Assembly: GCF_943737015.1 (NCBI RefSeq)
Contig: NZ_CALSFP010000001.1
Location: 434,001-498,000, forward strand
From: Staphylococcus sp. Marseille-Q5304
GTDB taxonomy: Bacteria > Bacillota > Bacilli > Staphylococcales > Staphylococcaceae
Direction of reading: 5' to 3'
Length of the DNA stretch: 64,000 nt
The notes beneath the pieces were generated by a model. It saw nothing but the letters and a program-made list of their open reading frames with translations. It made no database searches and was not told where the DNA came from. Shown piece by piece: positions 49,850 to 59,945 of this stretch (positions are counted from its first letter, which is position 1; each line of letters starts with the position of its first letter). The position numbers were made by a program, and so were the translations under genes.

Positions 49850-51232
49850 ATGTCAGAGGAAACAAGATATTTTTGGTTGAATTGCGGTTATAACCGATGG
49901 AATCACAATGAGCCATTAGTAGGTCAAACAACCCTGTTTGAATCTGGTGCACAATTTAATCCATCACAAGGTTTCCGTGCTTTTAAACAAGCTAAAGTTG
50001 GAGATCGTGTCGTTTTCTATCAAGTACAAATGGACACTGGATTATTAGGATACGGAGAAATTACAAGTGTTCAAACTGGTGCGCAAAATAAGATACGCGT
50101 TCATTTTGAATTATTAGAAGAACTTAAACCACTTACTGCGGAATATTTAAAAAGAAGTGAAAAGTTAGAATTCAGAATGAGCCAAATGAAAGAAACACTA
50201 TTTAATCAAATAAGCGAAGATGAGTTTAATCTGATTTTAAGTTTAGGTAAAGGTGAAATGACGATACCGAGACATTTCTTTATTTCAGAAACTGAAGAAT
50301 TCAAACCAGATTCTTATCATACTTTATTTACGCATACATACAATGGAATTAAACGTAATGGGTACCATTTTTATACGCAATTGGAAATGGGTGATCAGCT
50401 CGTATTCTACAACCGACACAAAGATCAATCTGTTATAGGTATAGGAGAGGTTACTAAGCATATTCATGAAAAGCCGCCTATTCCAGGGCGCACAAATAGT
50501 ACAGCAATTGAAGTATATTTCAAAAATGAAATTACACCGGTGTCTCTAAGTACGTTGAATAAACATCCGAAGTTAAAAAACTTATACTTTTTACAAGAAA
50601 ATACAAAACAAGCCATTGCAAGTATGTCGAAAAAGCAATACCAAGCAATTCTTGAAATGAGTGACAACGATGGTGGTATTAAGCCTCAATTTGAAGCGGT
50701 GAAAAGCAATGAGATAATAGAAGAATCGGACGATAATTTAAAGCCATTCATCTTATTAGTCGCTGATAAAGGCAATGGTTTAAGTGCAGCCGAAGACTTA
50801 TTACAAAAAGCAAATGCTAATCCTGTATTTACAACAGGGCATCCTGATTTTTCCGAAGATATGCTTTATGGTAAATATTTACCTAATGAAACAGGAGCGT
50901 TGTATTTTAGAGAAGGCTTTATAACGAATTTAATGCCAAAAAGTGATAAACGTTATTTAGTCATCGATAATTTTAATCGGGTGGATCCTGATATTTTCCA
51001 AACGTATATAAACGTGTTGGAAGGTTATGAGATGACGATGCCTCGATATAATCGCGAAGGTAATATGGTTAAATGGTCTCGCCATAAAGATTCATATTAT
51101 CACTTTAATCCGAGTTGGCACATTATTGGAATTACTTATGATGAGCTTAATGAAATTAAACAAAAATATACTGAACAATTTCTTAAATATACTAGAATTG
51201 TAAAAGTTAAAAAAGACGATGTTTTAAAATAA
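49850..51232 (+). CDS. EVE-domain protein with degenerate McrB-like AAA+ domain
   Basis: A 460-residue protein. The N-terminal part (about residues 5-110) is an EVE-type domain: RYFWLNCGYNRW, GFRAFKQAKVGDRVVFYQV, LLGYGEI. A second EVE-like unit lies at about 137-275 (HTLFTHTYNGIKRNGYHFYTQLEMGDQLVFYN, VIGIGEV). EVE domains bind modified bases in DNA or RNA. The C-terminal 170 residues recall the McrB GTPase fold: LLVADKGNG (about 302-310) where Walker A would be, but without the GKS/T lysine; YLVIDNFNR (about 369-377) in the place of Walker B plus the NR motif, with Asn for the catalytic Glu; and HIIGITYDE in the sensor position. It is probably a non-hydrolysing derivative. The start at 49850 follows AAGGAG. 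Function unknown. Confidence 0.75.
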   Translation: MSEETRYFWLNCGYNRWNHNEPLVGQTTLFESGAQFNPSQGFRAFKQAKVGDRVVFYQVQMDTGLLGYGEITSVQTGAQNKIRVHFELLEELKPLTAEYLKRSEKLEFRMSQMKETLFNQISEDEFNLILSLGKGEMTIPRHFFISETEEFKPDSYHTLFTHTYNGIKRNGYHFYTQLEMGDQLVFYNRHKDQSVIGIGEVTKHIHEKPPIPGRTNSTAIEVYFKNEITPVSLSTLNKHPKLKNLYFLQENTKQAIASMSKKQYQAILEMSDNDGGIKPQFEAVKSNEIIEESDDNLKPFILLVADKGNGLSAAEDLLQKANANPVFTTGHPDFSEDMLYGKYLPNETGALYFREGFITNLMPKSDKRYLVIDNFNRVDPDIFQTYINVLEGYEMTMPRYNREGNMVKWSRHKDSYYHFNPSWHIIGITYDELNEIKQKYTEQFLKYTRIVKVKKDDVLK

Positions 51233-51278
51233 AGTAATAGAAGATATGGGACAATATGTCTTCAGGCTAGAATATAAG

Positions 51279-51317
51279 GTGGTTACTACTGAAAAAGTAG
51301 TAACCATCTTTTTTTAA
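51279..51317 (+). terminator. Terminator of the EVE-domain gene
   Basis: Stem GGTTACTACT / AGTAGTAACC followed by ATCTTTTTTT. Confidence 0.88.
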
Positions 51318-51470
51318 AATTAGCATGAAATTAAAATCATTTTTGCGCTATAAACGAGTTACTATATGTTATATCGATGTTCCTTTATAATATAAATAAA
51401 TGGTTCATTGTAAGATATCTTTAAAAAATAAGTACCATTTAGTTACATTGTAAAAAAGGAGAATTGATTT

Positions 51471-51854
51471 ATGCCTATTATTTATTATGATGCAAATTGT
51501 GTATACTGCTACAACTATGCGATTTGGTTAATTCAAAACGGTTTATCAACACGCTATGAATTTGCAAAATTGCAAGGAGATGTGGCTGAACAATTACGTG
51601 AAAATTATCCAGAAGCGAGACGATACGACAGCGTCATCTTACAAGAAGGTGAACATTTAGAATTCAAATCTGACGCGATTGCAACACTCATCACTTCTTT
51701 AACGCAATATAAATGGTTAGGTGTGTTACTCAAATTAACACCGAAAATATTAAGAGACTTTGGTTATCAATTATTTGCAGATAACCGTAACCATATGTGG
51801 AAAACACACTGGCATCAACCAAATGATTATGAGAAATCATTTTTTATAGACTAA
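51471..51854 (+). CDS. DCC/DUF393 family thiol-disulfide oxidoreductase-like protein
   Basis: A 127-residue protein with the DUF393 signature IIYYDANCVYCYNYAIWL (D-x-x-C-x-x-C near residues 6-12), then the DSVIL block and a C-terminal FADNRNHMWK. The family is named DCC for its Asp-Cys-Cys motif and is predicted to have a thioredoxin-like fold with redox activity; no substrate is known. AAAGGAG precedes the ATG. Ribokinase follows after 19 bases, with no obvious functional link. Confidence 0.85.
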   Translation: MPIIYYDANCVYCYNYAIWLIQNGLSTRYEFAKLQGDVAEQLRENYPEARRYDSVILQEGEHLEFKSDAIATLITSLTQYKWLGVLLKLTPKILRDFGYQLFADNRNHMWKTHWHQPNDYEKSFFID

Positions 51855-51873
51855 ACAGACGGAGGATTTGTGT

Positions 51874-52737
51874 ATGGGAAACATTGTAGTTATAGGTAGT
51901 GCATCAATTGATTTGGTGGTTAAGACATCAGTACTTCCAAATACAGGAGAAACTGTAATGGGAGATACCTTCTTTACTAATCCTGGTGGTAAAGGAGCTA
52001 ACCAAGCTATAGCTGCAGCACGTTTAAGTGACAAAGTATATATGATTGGCGCAGTAGGCGAAGATGCGCATGGCCAACAGATTATTGATAATTTAAAACA
52101 AAATAATGTAGATACGTATTTTATGGATACAATTAAAAATGAAAATTCTGGTACTGCACATATCACATTATATGAAAATGACAATAGGATTATTGTAGTA
52201 CCGGGTGCAAATAATTACGTAACACCTGAAAACGTATTGCCCAAGATTAAACAATTTCAAGCTGGTGATATCATAATAATGCAACAAGAAATTCCAGAAG
52301 ACACCATTACAGCAGTAGTAAACTATGCATCGAATCACGGTATGAAAGTGATACTCAACCCTGCGCCATATCGTCCTTTAAATCCAGAAATTATTAGTAA
52401 AGTAGATTGGTTAACGCCAAATGAATCTGAAAGCCAGTTGCTCTTTAATCATAAAGAGACACAAGCTTTAGCACAATTACCAAATAAATTAATCATTACT
52501 CAAGGTGCTTTAGGTGCATCATTCTACAATGATTCTCAATATCATATAGATGGATATAGACGAGATGTTATTGATACTACAGGGGCTGGAGACACATTTA
52601 ATGGTGCATTAGCAGTTGCTCTAAATGAGAATAAAGCATTGGCTGATGCGATTGATTTTGCCAATTTAGCTGCGAGTTTTTCAATAACTGACTATGGTGC
52701 TCAAGGAGCGATGCCATATAGGAAAGATTTAGATTAA
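51874..52737 (+). CDS. rbsK: Ribokinase (PfkB family)
   Basis: A 287-residue PfkB-type sugar kinase that phosphorylates D-ribose. N-terminal sugar-binding pattern GSASIDLVVKT and NPGGKGANQAIAAARL (about residues 34-49); C-terminal PfkB signature DTTGAGDTFNGALAVAL (about 230-246) with the catalytic Asp. No ribose transporter or repressor gene adjoins it, unlike classical rbs operons. The start at 51874 is chosen because GGAGGATT lies at the right distance. Confidence 0.88.
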   Translation: MGNIVVIGSASIDLVVKTSVLPNTGETVMGDTFFTNPGGKGANQAIAAARLSDKVYMIGAVGEDAHGQQIIDNLKQNNVDTYFMDTIKNENSGTAHITLYENDNRIIVVPGANNYVTPENVLPKIKQFQAGDIIIMQQEIPEDTITAVVNYASNHGMKVILNPAPYRPLNPEIISKVDWLTPNESESQLLFNHKETQALAQLPNKLIITQGALGASFYNDSQYHIDGYRRDVIDTTGAGDTFNGALAVALNENKALADAIDFANLAASFSITDYGAQGAMPYRKDLD

Positions 52738-52799
52738 GCTATTTATAATTGGGTAATTAAGAAATAGATGGAAAACATCTCAAACTTAACCATTTACAG

Positions 52800-52828
52800 T
52801 TTACAGATTGTAATAATTATAATATAAT
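52800..52828 (+). promoter_or_regulatory. dps promoter
   Basis: TTTACA (52800-52805), a 17-base spacer and TATAAT (52823-52828). Two PerR-like boxes overlap its spacer and its -10 region. Confidence 0.7.
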
Positions 52829-52839
52829 AATTATTGTAA
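52808..52839. promoter_or_regulatory. Tandem PerR-box-like operators at dps
   Basis: TTGTAATAATTATAA (52808-52822) and TAATAATTATTGTAA (52825-52839) each match the PerR consensus TTATAATTATTATAA in 13 of 15 positions. They overlap the promoter, which fits peroxide-inducible repression of mrgA/dps-type genes. Confidence 0.65.
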
Positions 52840-52888
52840 TCAAGAACATGTCTCTTTGATTAAGGGAATAAAAAGGAGAGGTTTTATA

Positions 52889-53332
52889 ATGGCAAATAAT
52901 GAAGATGTAGTTAAAGTATTAAACCAACAAGTAGCAAACTGGACTGTAGCATATACTAAATTACACAATTTCCATTGGTTCGTAAAAGGACCTAATTTCT
53001 TTTCACTACACGTGAAATTTGAAGAATTATATGATGAAGCAAGCCAATATATAGATGATTTAGCTGAACGTATTTTAGCAGTAGGTGGAAGCCCAGTAGC
53101 AACATTAAAAGAAAGCTTAGAACTTTCAATTGTTGAAGAAGCGGAAAAATCTTATAAAGCAGAAGAAATGGTAGAAGAATTATCAAAAGACTTCACAAAC
53201 ATTTCTAAACAATTAGATGAAGCAATCGAAGTTGCTGGCAATGCTGATGATGATGTAACGGAAGATATGTTTATCGGTATGAAAACAGATATCGACAAAC
53301 ATAACTGGATGTTAAAATCTTATTTAGCGTAA
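52889..53332 (+). CDS. dps: Dps family DNA-protecting ferritin (MrgA)
   Basis: A 147-residue mini-ferritin that oxidises and stores iron with peroxide and protects DNA. The ferroxidase ligands are in NFHWFVKGPNFFSLHVKFEELYDEASQYIDDLAERI (about residues 26-61; His, His, Asp, Glu of the inter-subunit site). The C-terminal helix ends HNWMLKSYLA. The ATG at 52889 follows AAAAGGAGAGG; an earlier in-frame ATG precedes that site. It is controlled by what appear to be PerR boxes. Together with the Fur-dependent genes it is part of iron and oxidant management in this region. Confidence 0.93.
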   Translation: MANNEDVVKVLNQQVANWTVAYTKLHNFHWFVKGPNFFSLHVKFEELYDEASQYIDDLAERILAVGGSPVATLKESLELSIVEEAEKSYKAEEMVEELSKDFTNISKQLDEAIEVAGNADDDVTEDMFIGMKTDIDKHNWMLKSYLA

Positions 53333-53388
53333 GAAATGTTAAATAGAGTACCTCAGCCTTTGAGGAATTAATATATAACAAATAAAAT

Positions 53389-53434
53389 GAGCCCTTCAAA
53401 AGTCTATTCTATGAGTAGACTTTTGAAGGGCTCT
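53389..53434. terminator. Terminator between dps and deoD
   Basis: Perfect 18-bp arms GAGCCCTTCAAAAGTCTA / TAGACTTTTGAAGGGCTC with a 9-base loop. The T-rich flank is on the deoD (minus) side. Confidence 0.85.
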
Positions 53435-53446
53435 AGTAATGTTAAC

Positions 53447-54157
53447 TTATTCAGCAATTTCTAATGCAATTTCCATCATTTGAGTAAATGCATTTTGACG
53501 TTCTTCTGGTGTTGTAGCTTCATCTCTTAATATATGATCACTTACAGTAAATACGCCTAATGCCTTTTTATTAGCATAAGTTGCATTTAAATATAAACCA
53601 GCTGACTCCATTTCTATACCTAAAATTCCCATACGACGCCATTGGTCGTTAAATGTTTCATCTGCATTATAGAAAGTATCTGAAGATAAAATATTACCAA
53701 CGTGTGTTGTAGCACCAATTTCGTCTGCTTTTTGTTTAGCTTTTAACATTAAATCAAAGTCAGCTAACGGTGCATAATGACCTGGAATATTGAATTGTTC
53801 TACATAATTTGAATTTGTTGAAGCTCCTTGAGCAATAATAATGTCATATAAATTAACATTTTCTTGTAAAGCTCCGCATGAACCAATACGAATAATTGTT
53901 TCAACATCAAAGAAATTATATAGCTCATATGAATAAATACCGATGCTCGGTATACCCATGCCTGAGCCCATTACTGAGATTTCCTTACCTTTATATGTAC
54001 CAGTATAACCAAACATATTTCTTACTTCGTTAAATTGCTCAACATCTTCTAAATAATTGTCAGCAATGTATTTGGCACGTAGCGGATCGCCAGGCATTAA
54101 TACCGTTTTGGCAATTTTTGACTCTTTAGGTTGAATATGAGGTGTACCGTTTGTCAT
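53447..54157 (-). CDS. deoD: Purine-nucleoside phosphorylase DeoD
   Basis: A 236-residue hexameric-type nucleoside phosphorylase splitting purine (deoxy)ribonucleosides with phosphate. Visible are GSGMGIPSIGIYSYELYNFF (about residues 64-83), IIRIGSCGALQ (about 86-96, phosphate site), MGILGIEMESAGLYLNA (about 175-191) and VFTVSDHILRDE with the catalytic Asp. The start at 54157 lies nine bases after AGGAG; upstream in-frame codons precede that site. It is divergent from deoC-pdp-deoB, which handles the sugar part. Confidence 0.94.
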   Translation of the reverse strand: MTNGTPHIQPKESKIAKTVLMPGDPLRAKYIADNYLEDVEQFNEVRNMFGYTGTYKGKEISVMGSGMGIPSIGIYSYELYNFFDVETIIRIGSCGALQENVNLYDIIIAQGASTNSNYVEQFNIPGHYAPLADFDLMLKAKQKADEIGATTHVGNILSSDTFYNADETFNDQWRRMGILGIEMESAGLYLNATYANKKALGVFTVSDHILRDEATTPEERQNAFTQMMEIALEIAE

Positions 54158-54341
54158 AGTCATCTTCTCCTTTAAATTCTTTATCAAAATAAAGATAACA
54201 TTTGTTTATTATTTTTGCGAATTTTTGTAGTATAGGAGAAAAGGGCATGCGTTTTATCTAGAGACGTGTGTGAACGTTATGGAATAATTTCAGTTCTGTC
54301 CCATATTTAAATGAGTCAAATAATTTTTAGGAGGATGCATT

Positions 54342-55004
54342 ATGAACTATGCACAATATATCGATCACACTTTATTAAAACCTGATTCTACAAGAGAACA
54401 GGTGGATAAGATTATCGAAGAAGCGAAACAGTATCACTTTAAATCAGTATGCTTAAATCCGAGCCATGTGGCATATGCTGCTGAAAAGTTACAAGATAGT
54501 GATGTATTGGTATGTACAGTGATCGGCTTTCCATTAGGTGCTACGACAACTGAAGTTAAGCGTTTTGAAACGGAAAATGCAATCAAAAATGGCGCATCAG
54601 AAATCGATATGGTAATCAATATCGGTGCACTTAAAGATGGCCGTTATGATGATGTTCAATCTGATATCGAAGCTGTTGTAAAGGCTGCTCAACAACATAC
54701 AGTTAAAGTAATTATAGAAACATGTCTATTAACTGATGAGGAAAAGGTTAAAGCGAGTGAATTGAGTAAAGCAGCAGGTGCACATTTCGTTAAAACTTCA
54801 ACTGGTTTTGCTGGCGGTGGTGCCACAGCTGAAGACGTTAAACTTATGAAAGAAACTGTAGGTGATGATTTAGAAGTCAAAGCTTCTGGTGGAGTAAGAA
54901 ACTTAGAAGATTTCAATAAAATGTTAGAGGCAGGCGCTACAAGAATTGGTGCAAGCGCAGGCGTACAAATCATCCAAGGTTTGGAAAGTAATTCAGATTA
55001 TTAA
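54342..55004 (+). CDS. deoC: Deoxyribose-phosphate aldolase
   Basis: A 220-residue class I aldolase splitting 2-deoxyribose-5-phosphate into acetaldehyde and glyceraldehyde-3-phosphate. Visible are [43 protein letters not shown] (about residues 87-100) and the Schiff-base lysine in [15 protein letters not shown] (about 152). AGGAGGATGC precedes the ATG. It is the first gene of deoC-pdp-deoB, which degrades deoxynucleosides to glycolytic intermediates. Confidence 0.95.
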   Translation: MNYAQYIDHTLLKPDSTREQVDKIIEEAKQYHFKSVCLNPSHVAYAAEKLQDSDVLVCTVIGFPLGATTTEVKRFETENAIKNGASEIDMVINIGALKDGRYDDVQSDIEAVVKAAQQHTVKVIIETCLLTDEEKVKASELSKAAGAHFVKTSTGFAGGGATAEDVKLMKETVGDDLEVKASGGVRNLEDFNKMLEAGATRIGASAGVQIIQGLESNSDY

Positions 55005-55073
55005 GAAATAAATATTTGATAAGCAGTAATATGCATAAGTGTTTTAAGTCAAAGACATAGGAGGTCGTAACTT

Positions 55074-56375
55074 ATGCGAATGGTTGATTTAATTGAGAAA
55101 AAACGCAATGGAGAAGCTTTAACGACATCAGAAATTGAATTTTTTATCAAAGGCTATACGAAGGGTGAGATACCTGACTATCAAGCATCCAGTTTAGCGA
55201 TGGCGATATTTTTCCAAGATATGAACGATGAAGAACGTGCAGCACTAACAATGGCTATGGTTCAATCGGGTGATGTCATTAATCTTTCACGTATTGAAGG
55301 AATTAAAGTAGATAAACATTCAACAGGAGGTGTGGGCGATACAACGACATTAGTATTAGCACCATTAGTAGCTTCTGTTGGCGTTCCAGTAGCTAAGATG
55401 AGCGGGCGAGGTCTCGGTCATACGGGTGGTACGATTGATAAATTAGAATCAGTTTCAGGTTTTCATGTTGAAATAGAAGAAGATCAGTTTATTAAACTGG
55501 TAAATGAAGATAAATTAGCAGTAATTGGTCAAACTGGAAATTTAACACCAGCAGATAAAAAGCTCTATAGTTTACGTGATGTTACAGGAACTGTTAATTC
55601 CATACCGTTAATTGCTTCATCCATTATGAGTAAGAAAATAGCTGCTGGCGCAGATGCTATTGTGCTAGATGTTAAAACAGGTAATGGGGCTTTTATGAAG
55701 ACAATTGAAGAGGCTGAAGCGTTGGCACATGCTATGGTGCGAATAGGAAATAACGTAGGTAGAAAAACGATGGCTATTATTTCAGATATGAGTCAACCGC
55801 TTGGCTACGCTATTGGTAATGCACTAGAAGTGAAAGAAGCCATCGAAACATTACAAGGTCGGGGTCCAGAAGATCTCACAGAACTCGTACTAACTTTAGG
55901 TGCTCAAATGGTTGTATTTGGTGGTAAAGCTGAAAGTATAGACGAAGCTAAACAAATTTTACAAAAAGCGATTGATGATGGTTCGGCGTTAGACCGTTTT
56001 AAAGTATTTTTAGAAAATCAAGGTGGCGACGGTTCGGTCGTTGAAGATACATCTAAACTACCTCAGGCACAATATCAAATAGAACTTCCAGCACAGACTT
56101 CAGGCATCGTAACTGAAATGATTGCCAATGAAATTGGTGTTGCATCAATGATGTTAGGTGCTGGACGTCAAACAAAAGATGATGAGATTGATTTAAGTGT
56201 GGGTCTCATTTTGCATAAAAAGGTAGGAGACAAAGTACAACAAGGTGAATCCTTATTAACAATCCATAGCAATTCACAGGATATTGAGCAAGTCAAAGAG
56301 AAATTATATGACAATATCACGATAAGTGAATCAGGACAAACATTACCATTGATTCATAAAGTGATAACAGAATAG
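55074..56375 (+). CDS. pdp: Pyrimidine-nucleoside phosphorylase
   Basis: A 433-residue thymidine/pyrimidine phosphorylase. Signature [21 protein letters not shown] at about residues 108-128, plus [16 protein letters not shown] (about 80-95) and [14 protein letters not shown]. It splits uridine, thymidine and deoxyuridine with phosphate, giving (deoxy)ribose-1-phosphate for DeoB. AGGAGGTCG precedes the ATG. The stop is 11 bases before the deoB start. Confidence 0.95.
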   Translation: MRMVDLIEKKRNGEALTTSEIEFFIKGYTKGEIPDYQASSLAMAIFFQDMNDEERAALTMAMVQSGDVINLSRIEGIKVDKHSTGGVGDTTTLVLAPLVASVGVPVAKMSGRGLGHTGGTIDKLESVSGFHVEIEEDQFIKLVNEDKLAVIGQTGNLTPADKKLYSLRDVTGTVNSIPLIASSIMSKKIAAGADAIVLDVKTGNGAFMKTIEEAEALAHAMVRIGNNVGRKTMAIISDMSQPLGYAIGNALEVKEAIETLQGRGPEDLTELVLTLGAQMVVFGGKAESIDEAKQILQKAIDDGSALDRFKVFLENQGGDGSVVEDTSKLPQAQYQIELPAQTSGIVTEMIANEIGVASMMLGAGRQTKDDEIDLSVGLILHKKVGDKVQQGESLLTIHSNSQDIEQVKEKLYDNITISESGQTLPLIHKVITE

Positions 56376-56386
56376 GAGTGAATCAA

Positions 56387-57574
56387 ATGACTCAACCATT
56401 TAATAGAGTACATTTAATCGTAATGGATTCAGTAGGAATAGGTGAAGGGCCTGATGCGAAAGCGTTTAATGATGAAGGAAGTCATACATTAAAGCATACG
56501 TTAGAAGGTTTTGAACAATCATTACCAAACTTACAAAATCTAGGCCTAGGTAATATAGAGCCACTTCCTGTCATAGAACAAGTAGATACACCTCATGCGT
56601 TTTACACGAAAATGAGTGAAGCTTCTGTAGGTAAAGATACGATGACAGGTCATTGGGAAATAATGGGATTAAATATCATGCAACCATTTAAAGTGTATCC
56701 TGAAGGTTTTCCTGAGAAATTAGTTAAAGAAATTGAAAGCATTACAGGAAGAAAGGTCGTAGCGAATCGACCGGCCTCTGGTACTCAGATCATTGATGAG
56801 TGGGGCGAACATCAAATGAAAACAGGTGATTTAATCGTCTACACTTCTGCTGATCCAGTATTACAGATTGCAGCGCATGAAGATATTATACCTTTAGAAG
56901 AATTATATGATATATGTGAAAAGGTTCGAGAACTAACGAAAGATCCAGAATATTTAATTGGTCGTATTATTGCACGCCCTTATGTCGGGGAACCTGGTAA
57001 CTTTACACGTACACCAAACCGTCATGATTATGCATTAAAGCCTTTCGGTAGAACGGTCATGAATGAACTTAAAGATCATGATTATGATGTGATTGCTTTA
57101 GGTAAGATTAATGATATTTATGATGGAGAAGGTATTACTGAAGCGGTTCGTACTAAAAATAACATGGACGGTATGGATAAATTAATCGATACTGTCAAAC
57201 GAGATTTTAAAGGCTTAAGCTTTTTAAATCTTGTTGATTTTGATGCGCAATATGGACACCGTAGAGATAAAGCAGGTTATGCACAAGCACTTAAAGACTT
57301 TGATGAGCGTTTACCAGAATTAATAGATCACTTACAAGAGGACGATCTCGTAATTATTACAGCCGATCACGGTAATGATCCAACAGCAGAAAGAACAGAT
57401 CATACACGTGAATATATTCCAGTGTTAATGTTCAGCCCTAAGATTAATGAATATCATGGCTTAACAACAGATAATACATTCAGTTCTATTGGTGCCACAA
57501 TTGCAGATAACTTTGATGTACCATTACCAAAGTTTGGTAGAAGTTACTTAAAGGAAATGGGTATTGAAAAGTGA
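56387..57574 (+). CDS. deoB: Phosphopentomutase
   Basis: A 395-residue alkaline-phosphatase-superfamily mutase that converts (deoxy)ribose-1-phosphate to the 5-phosphate. Metal-binding motifs are [13 protein letters not shown] near the N terminus, the phosphorylated threonine in [13 protein letters not shown] (about residues 82-94), [11 protein letters not shown] and [10 protein letters not shown]. The ATG at 56387 is chosen over an in-frame GTG nine bases upstream because AGGAG lies at about eight bases. It forms deoC-pdp-deoB and overlaps the next gene by four bases. Confidence 0.95.
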   Translation: MTQPFNRVHLIVMDSVGIGEGPDAKAFNDEGSHTLKHTLEGFEQSLPNLQNLGLGNIEPLPVIEQVDTPHAFYTKMSEASVGKDTMTGHWEIMGLNIMQPFKVYPEGFPEKLVKEIESITGRKVVANRPASGTQIIDEWGEHQMKTGDLIVYTSADPVLQIAAHEDIIPLEELYDICEKVRELTKDPEYLIGRIIARPYVGEPGNFTRTPNRHDYALKPFGRTVMNELKDHDYDVIALGKINDIYDGEGITEAVRTKNNMDGMDKLIDTVKRDFKGLSFLNLVDFDAQYGHRRDKAGYAQALKDFDERLPELIDHLQEDDLVIITADHGNDPTAERTDHTREYIPVLMFSPKINEYHGLTTDNTFSSIGATIADNFDVPLPKFGRSYLKEMGIEK

Positions 57575-57924
57575 AACATTTAATTAGAATATTGCTCGGC
57601 TTAATGTTTACGATAGCAGGGGTGTTACATTTTAAAGATGAACCTAGCTTTAGAAAGATTGTTCCTGACTATTTACCTTTACGTAAAACAGCGGTACTCA
57701 TCACAGGTGTAATTGAAATCATCTTCGGGGGATTATTGATAAAACAACGCCCTACAACTTGTTTAAAAAGAGCAATAAGTGCATTTCTATGGGCAGTATT
57801 ACCTGCAAATGTATATATGGCACGAAAAAATATACCTTTAGGTGGTAAGCAATTACCTGCGTGGTTATTATATGCGAGGTTACCATTACAATTTGTATTA
57901 ATTAGAATAATTCATAAATTATAA
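57571..57924 (+). CDS. DoxX family membrane protein
   Basis: A 117-residue protein with four hydrophobic segments and the DoxX-like pattern [22 protein letters not shown] at the N terminus, then [16 protein letters not shown]. The family spans quinone-linked and uncharacterised small membrane proteins; no function is assigned. The GTG start overlaps the deoB stop (GTGA), so translation is coupled to deoB, though no metabolic link to nucleosides is known. Confidence 0.8.
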   Translation: MKHLIRILLGLMFTIAGVLHFKDEPSFRKIVPDYLPLRKTAVLITGVIEIIFGGLLIKQRPTTCLKRAISAFLWAVLPANVYMARKNIPLGGKQLPAWLLYARLPLQFVLIRIIHKL

Positions 57925-57954
57925 TTATTTTTTCTATGGGAAAATGCTATAAAA

Positions 57955-58003
57955 ATAAACCCCACTGATAGTATTTATTGAAATCTATCAGTGGGGCTTT
58001 TAA
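57955..58003. terminator. Bidirectional terminator between the deo operon and luxS
   Basis: Perfect 12-bp stem CCCCACTGATAG / CTATCAGTGGGG. T-rich flanks on both strands serve both convergent units. Confidence 0.9.
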
Positions 58004-58021
58004 ATATTGGGATATAAGTTA

Positions 58022-58492
58022 TTATTTACCTTCGCCGTAAATGTCGTCCCATTGTGCTTTTTTATCTAAGAAAGCTTGTGCGATTTCTTTTGCACCTTCT
58101 AATGAATGACTTGCTGCCCATCCACATTGAACTTCATTACAAGCTGGTACTTCTTCTGCATTTAAGACATCTTGTAAAGTTTGTTCAATTATATTTAACA
58201 CATCTTCATAATCATCATGGTTAATGAAAGATACATAAAAACCTGTTTGGCAACCCATAGGGCTAATATCTACAATTTTATCTGAATGGTTTCTAATATT
58301 TTCAGCCATTAAATGCTCTAAAGAATGTAATCCAGGCATTTCCATATGTTCTTTATTTGGCTGTTTGAAACGGATATCGTATTTATGAATAACATCTCCA
58401 TTTGCACCTTCCATTTTCCCAGCTAGACGTACAAACGGTGCAACTACTTTTGTATGGTCTAAATTAAAACTTTCAACATTCATTTTTGGCAT
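58022..58492 (-). CDS. luxS: S-ribosylhomocysteine lyase
   Basis: A 156-residue metalloenzyme that cleaves S-ribosylhomocysteine to homocysteine and the AI-2 precursor DPD, recycling the activated methyl cycle. The metal site is [14 protein letters not shown] (HxxEH, about residues 56-60), with the third ligand Cys in [16 protein letters not shown] near residue 123-131. The region around [12 protein letters not shown] is also diagnostic. AGGAGGATAT precedes the ATG. It is monocistronic. Confidence 0.96.
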   Translation of the reverse strand: MPKMNVESFNLDHTKVVAPFVRLAGKMEGANGDVIHKYDIRFKQPNKEHMEMPGLHSLEHLMAENIRNHSDKIVDISPMGCQTGFYVSFINHDDYEDVLNIIEQTLQDVLNAEEVPACNEVQCGWAASHSLEGAKEIAQAFLDKKAQWDDIYGEGK

Positions 58493-58760
58493 AACAATAT
58501 CCTCCTAGTCATTTAATTACCATAATTGTAACAAGCATATGAATTATTTACAATTTCACAACAATGTCGATATGATATGTATATTAGTATTAAAATTTTA
58601 AAATTTCTGAAAAATTAATGACAGATTGAACTTCACCGTATAAAATAAATGGTAATCACAAAAATTATATTTATAATTCATACAAAAAATATAGGGAAAT
58701 TAAGTAAAAGCGATTGATGTAACAGAAGTTGTATGATTGTGGGGAGGCAGTTTTGCAAAT

Positions 58761-59945
58761 ATGAATGAAAAACAAAGTATTTTAGATTATATAGAAAGTG
58801 AAAAACATAAATATATTGATATTAGTCATTTAATTCATCAACGTCCAGAGTTAGGTAACGAAGAAATATTTGCATCACGTACATTAATTGATCAATTAAT
58901 AGAGCAAGATTTTAAAGTTGAAACAGATATTGCTGGTCACGGAACAGGTTTTATAGCGCGTTATGATTCTGAACTACCGGGGCCAACTATTGGTTATTTA
59001 GCTGAATATGATGCTTTACCTGGTTTAGGACATGCATGTGGCCACAATATTATAGGAACTGCGAGTGTATTAGCAGGTATAGCTTTAAAACAACATATAG
59101 ACCAAATCGGTGGTGAAGTCATTGTCTTAGGTTGCCCAGCAGAAGAAGGCGGTGAAAATGGGAGTGCCAAAGCATCATATGTTAAAGAAGGGGTCATTGA
59201 CGACTTGGATATCGCTTTAATGGTACATCCAGGTAATGAAACTTATCCTACTATCAATACATTAGCTGTAGATGTGTTAGATATTAAATTTTATGGTAAG
59301 AGCGCACATGCTTCTGAAAATGCGGATGAAGCAAAAAACGCATTAGATGCAATGATTTCGTACTTTAATGGTGTTGCCCAACTACGACAGCATATTAAAC
59401 GCACTGAACGTGTTCACGGCGTAATATTGGATGGTGGTCAAGCAGCAAATATTATTCCTGATTATACACATGCACGTTTTTATACTAGAGCAACATCGCG
59501 TAAAGCGTTAGATATTTTAACAACGAAAGTAAGTCAAATCGCCAAAGGTGCAGCGATTCAAACCGGTTGTGATTACGAATTTGGTCCTATTCAAAATGGA
59601 GTCAACGAATTTATTAAAACACCTAAACTGGATGAACTATTCGAAAAATTTGCGACTGACTTAGGTGAAAATGTAAGTCATGATGACTTTGGTTATGGCT
59701 CAACGGATACAGGTAATGTAAGTCATGTTGTTCCAACAATTCATCCGCATATCAAAATAGGTTCTAGAAATTTAGTAGGTCACACACATAGGTTCCGTGA
59801 AGCTGCAGCAAGTCATCAAGGAGATCAAGCATTAATCAGAGGTTCAAAAATACTGGCATTAATGGGTCTTGAACTAATAATAAATAAACCATTGTTCGAT
59901 GAAATTGTCGATCAATATAAATATACGAAGGAGCACAAAAAATGA
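58761..59945 (+). CDS. M20 family amidohydrolase
   Basis: A 394-residue metallo-amidohydrolase (M20, aminobenzoyl-glutamate/indole-acetyl-amide hydrolase subgroup). Visible are HQRPELGNEE (about residues 25-34), GYLAEYDALPGLGHACGHNIIGTA (about 77-100, metal ligands), CPAEEGGENGSAKA (about 126-139), the dimerisation-domain segment KFYGKSAHASENADEAKNAL, and HTHRFREAAAS near the C terminus. Such enzymes cleave N-acyl amino acids or dipeptides. The ATG at 58761 is preferred (GGGGAGG about 13 bases upstream); an in-frame TTG occurs earlier. The stop overlaps the start of an ATP-grasp gene by four bases, suggesting paired function. Confidence 0.85.
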   Translation: MNEKQSILDYIESEKHKYIDISHLIHQRPELGNEEIFASRTLIDQLIEQDFKVETDIAGHGTGFIARYDSELPGPTIGYLAEYDALPGLGHACGHNIIGTASVLAGIALKQHIDQIGGEVIVLGCPAEEGGENGSAKASYVKEGVIDDLDIALMVHPGNETYPTINTLAVDVLDIKFYGKSAHASENADEAKNALDAMISYFNGVAQLRQHIKRTERVHGVILDGGQAANIIPDYTHARFYTRATSRKALDILTTKVSQIAKGAAIQTGCDYEFGPIQNGVNEFIKTPKLDELFEKFATDLGENVSHDDFGYGSTDTGNVSHVVPTIHPHIKIGSRNLVGHTHRFREAAASHQGDQALIRGSKILALMGLELIINKPLFDEIVDQYKYTKEHKK

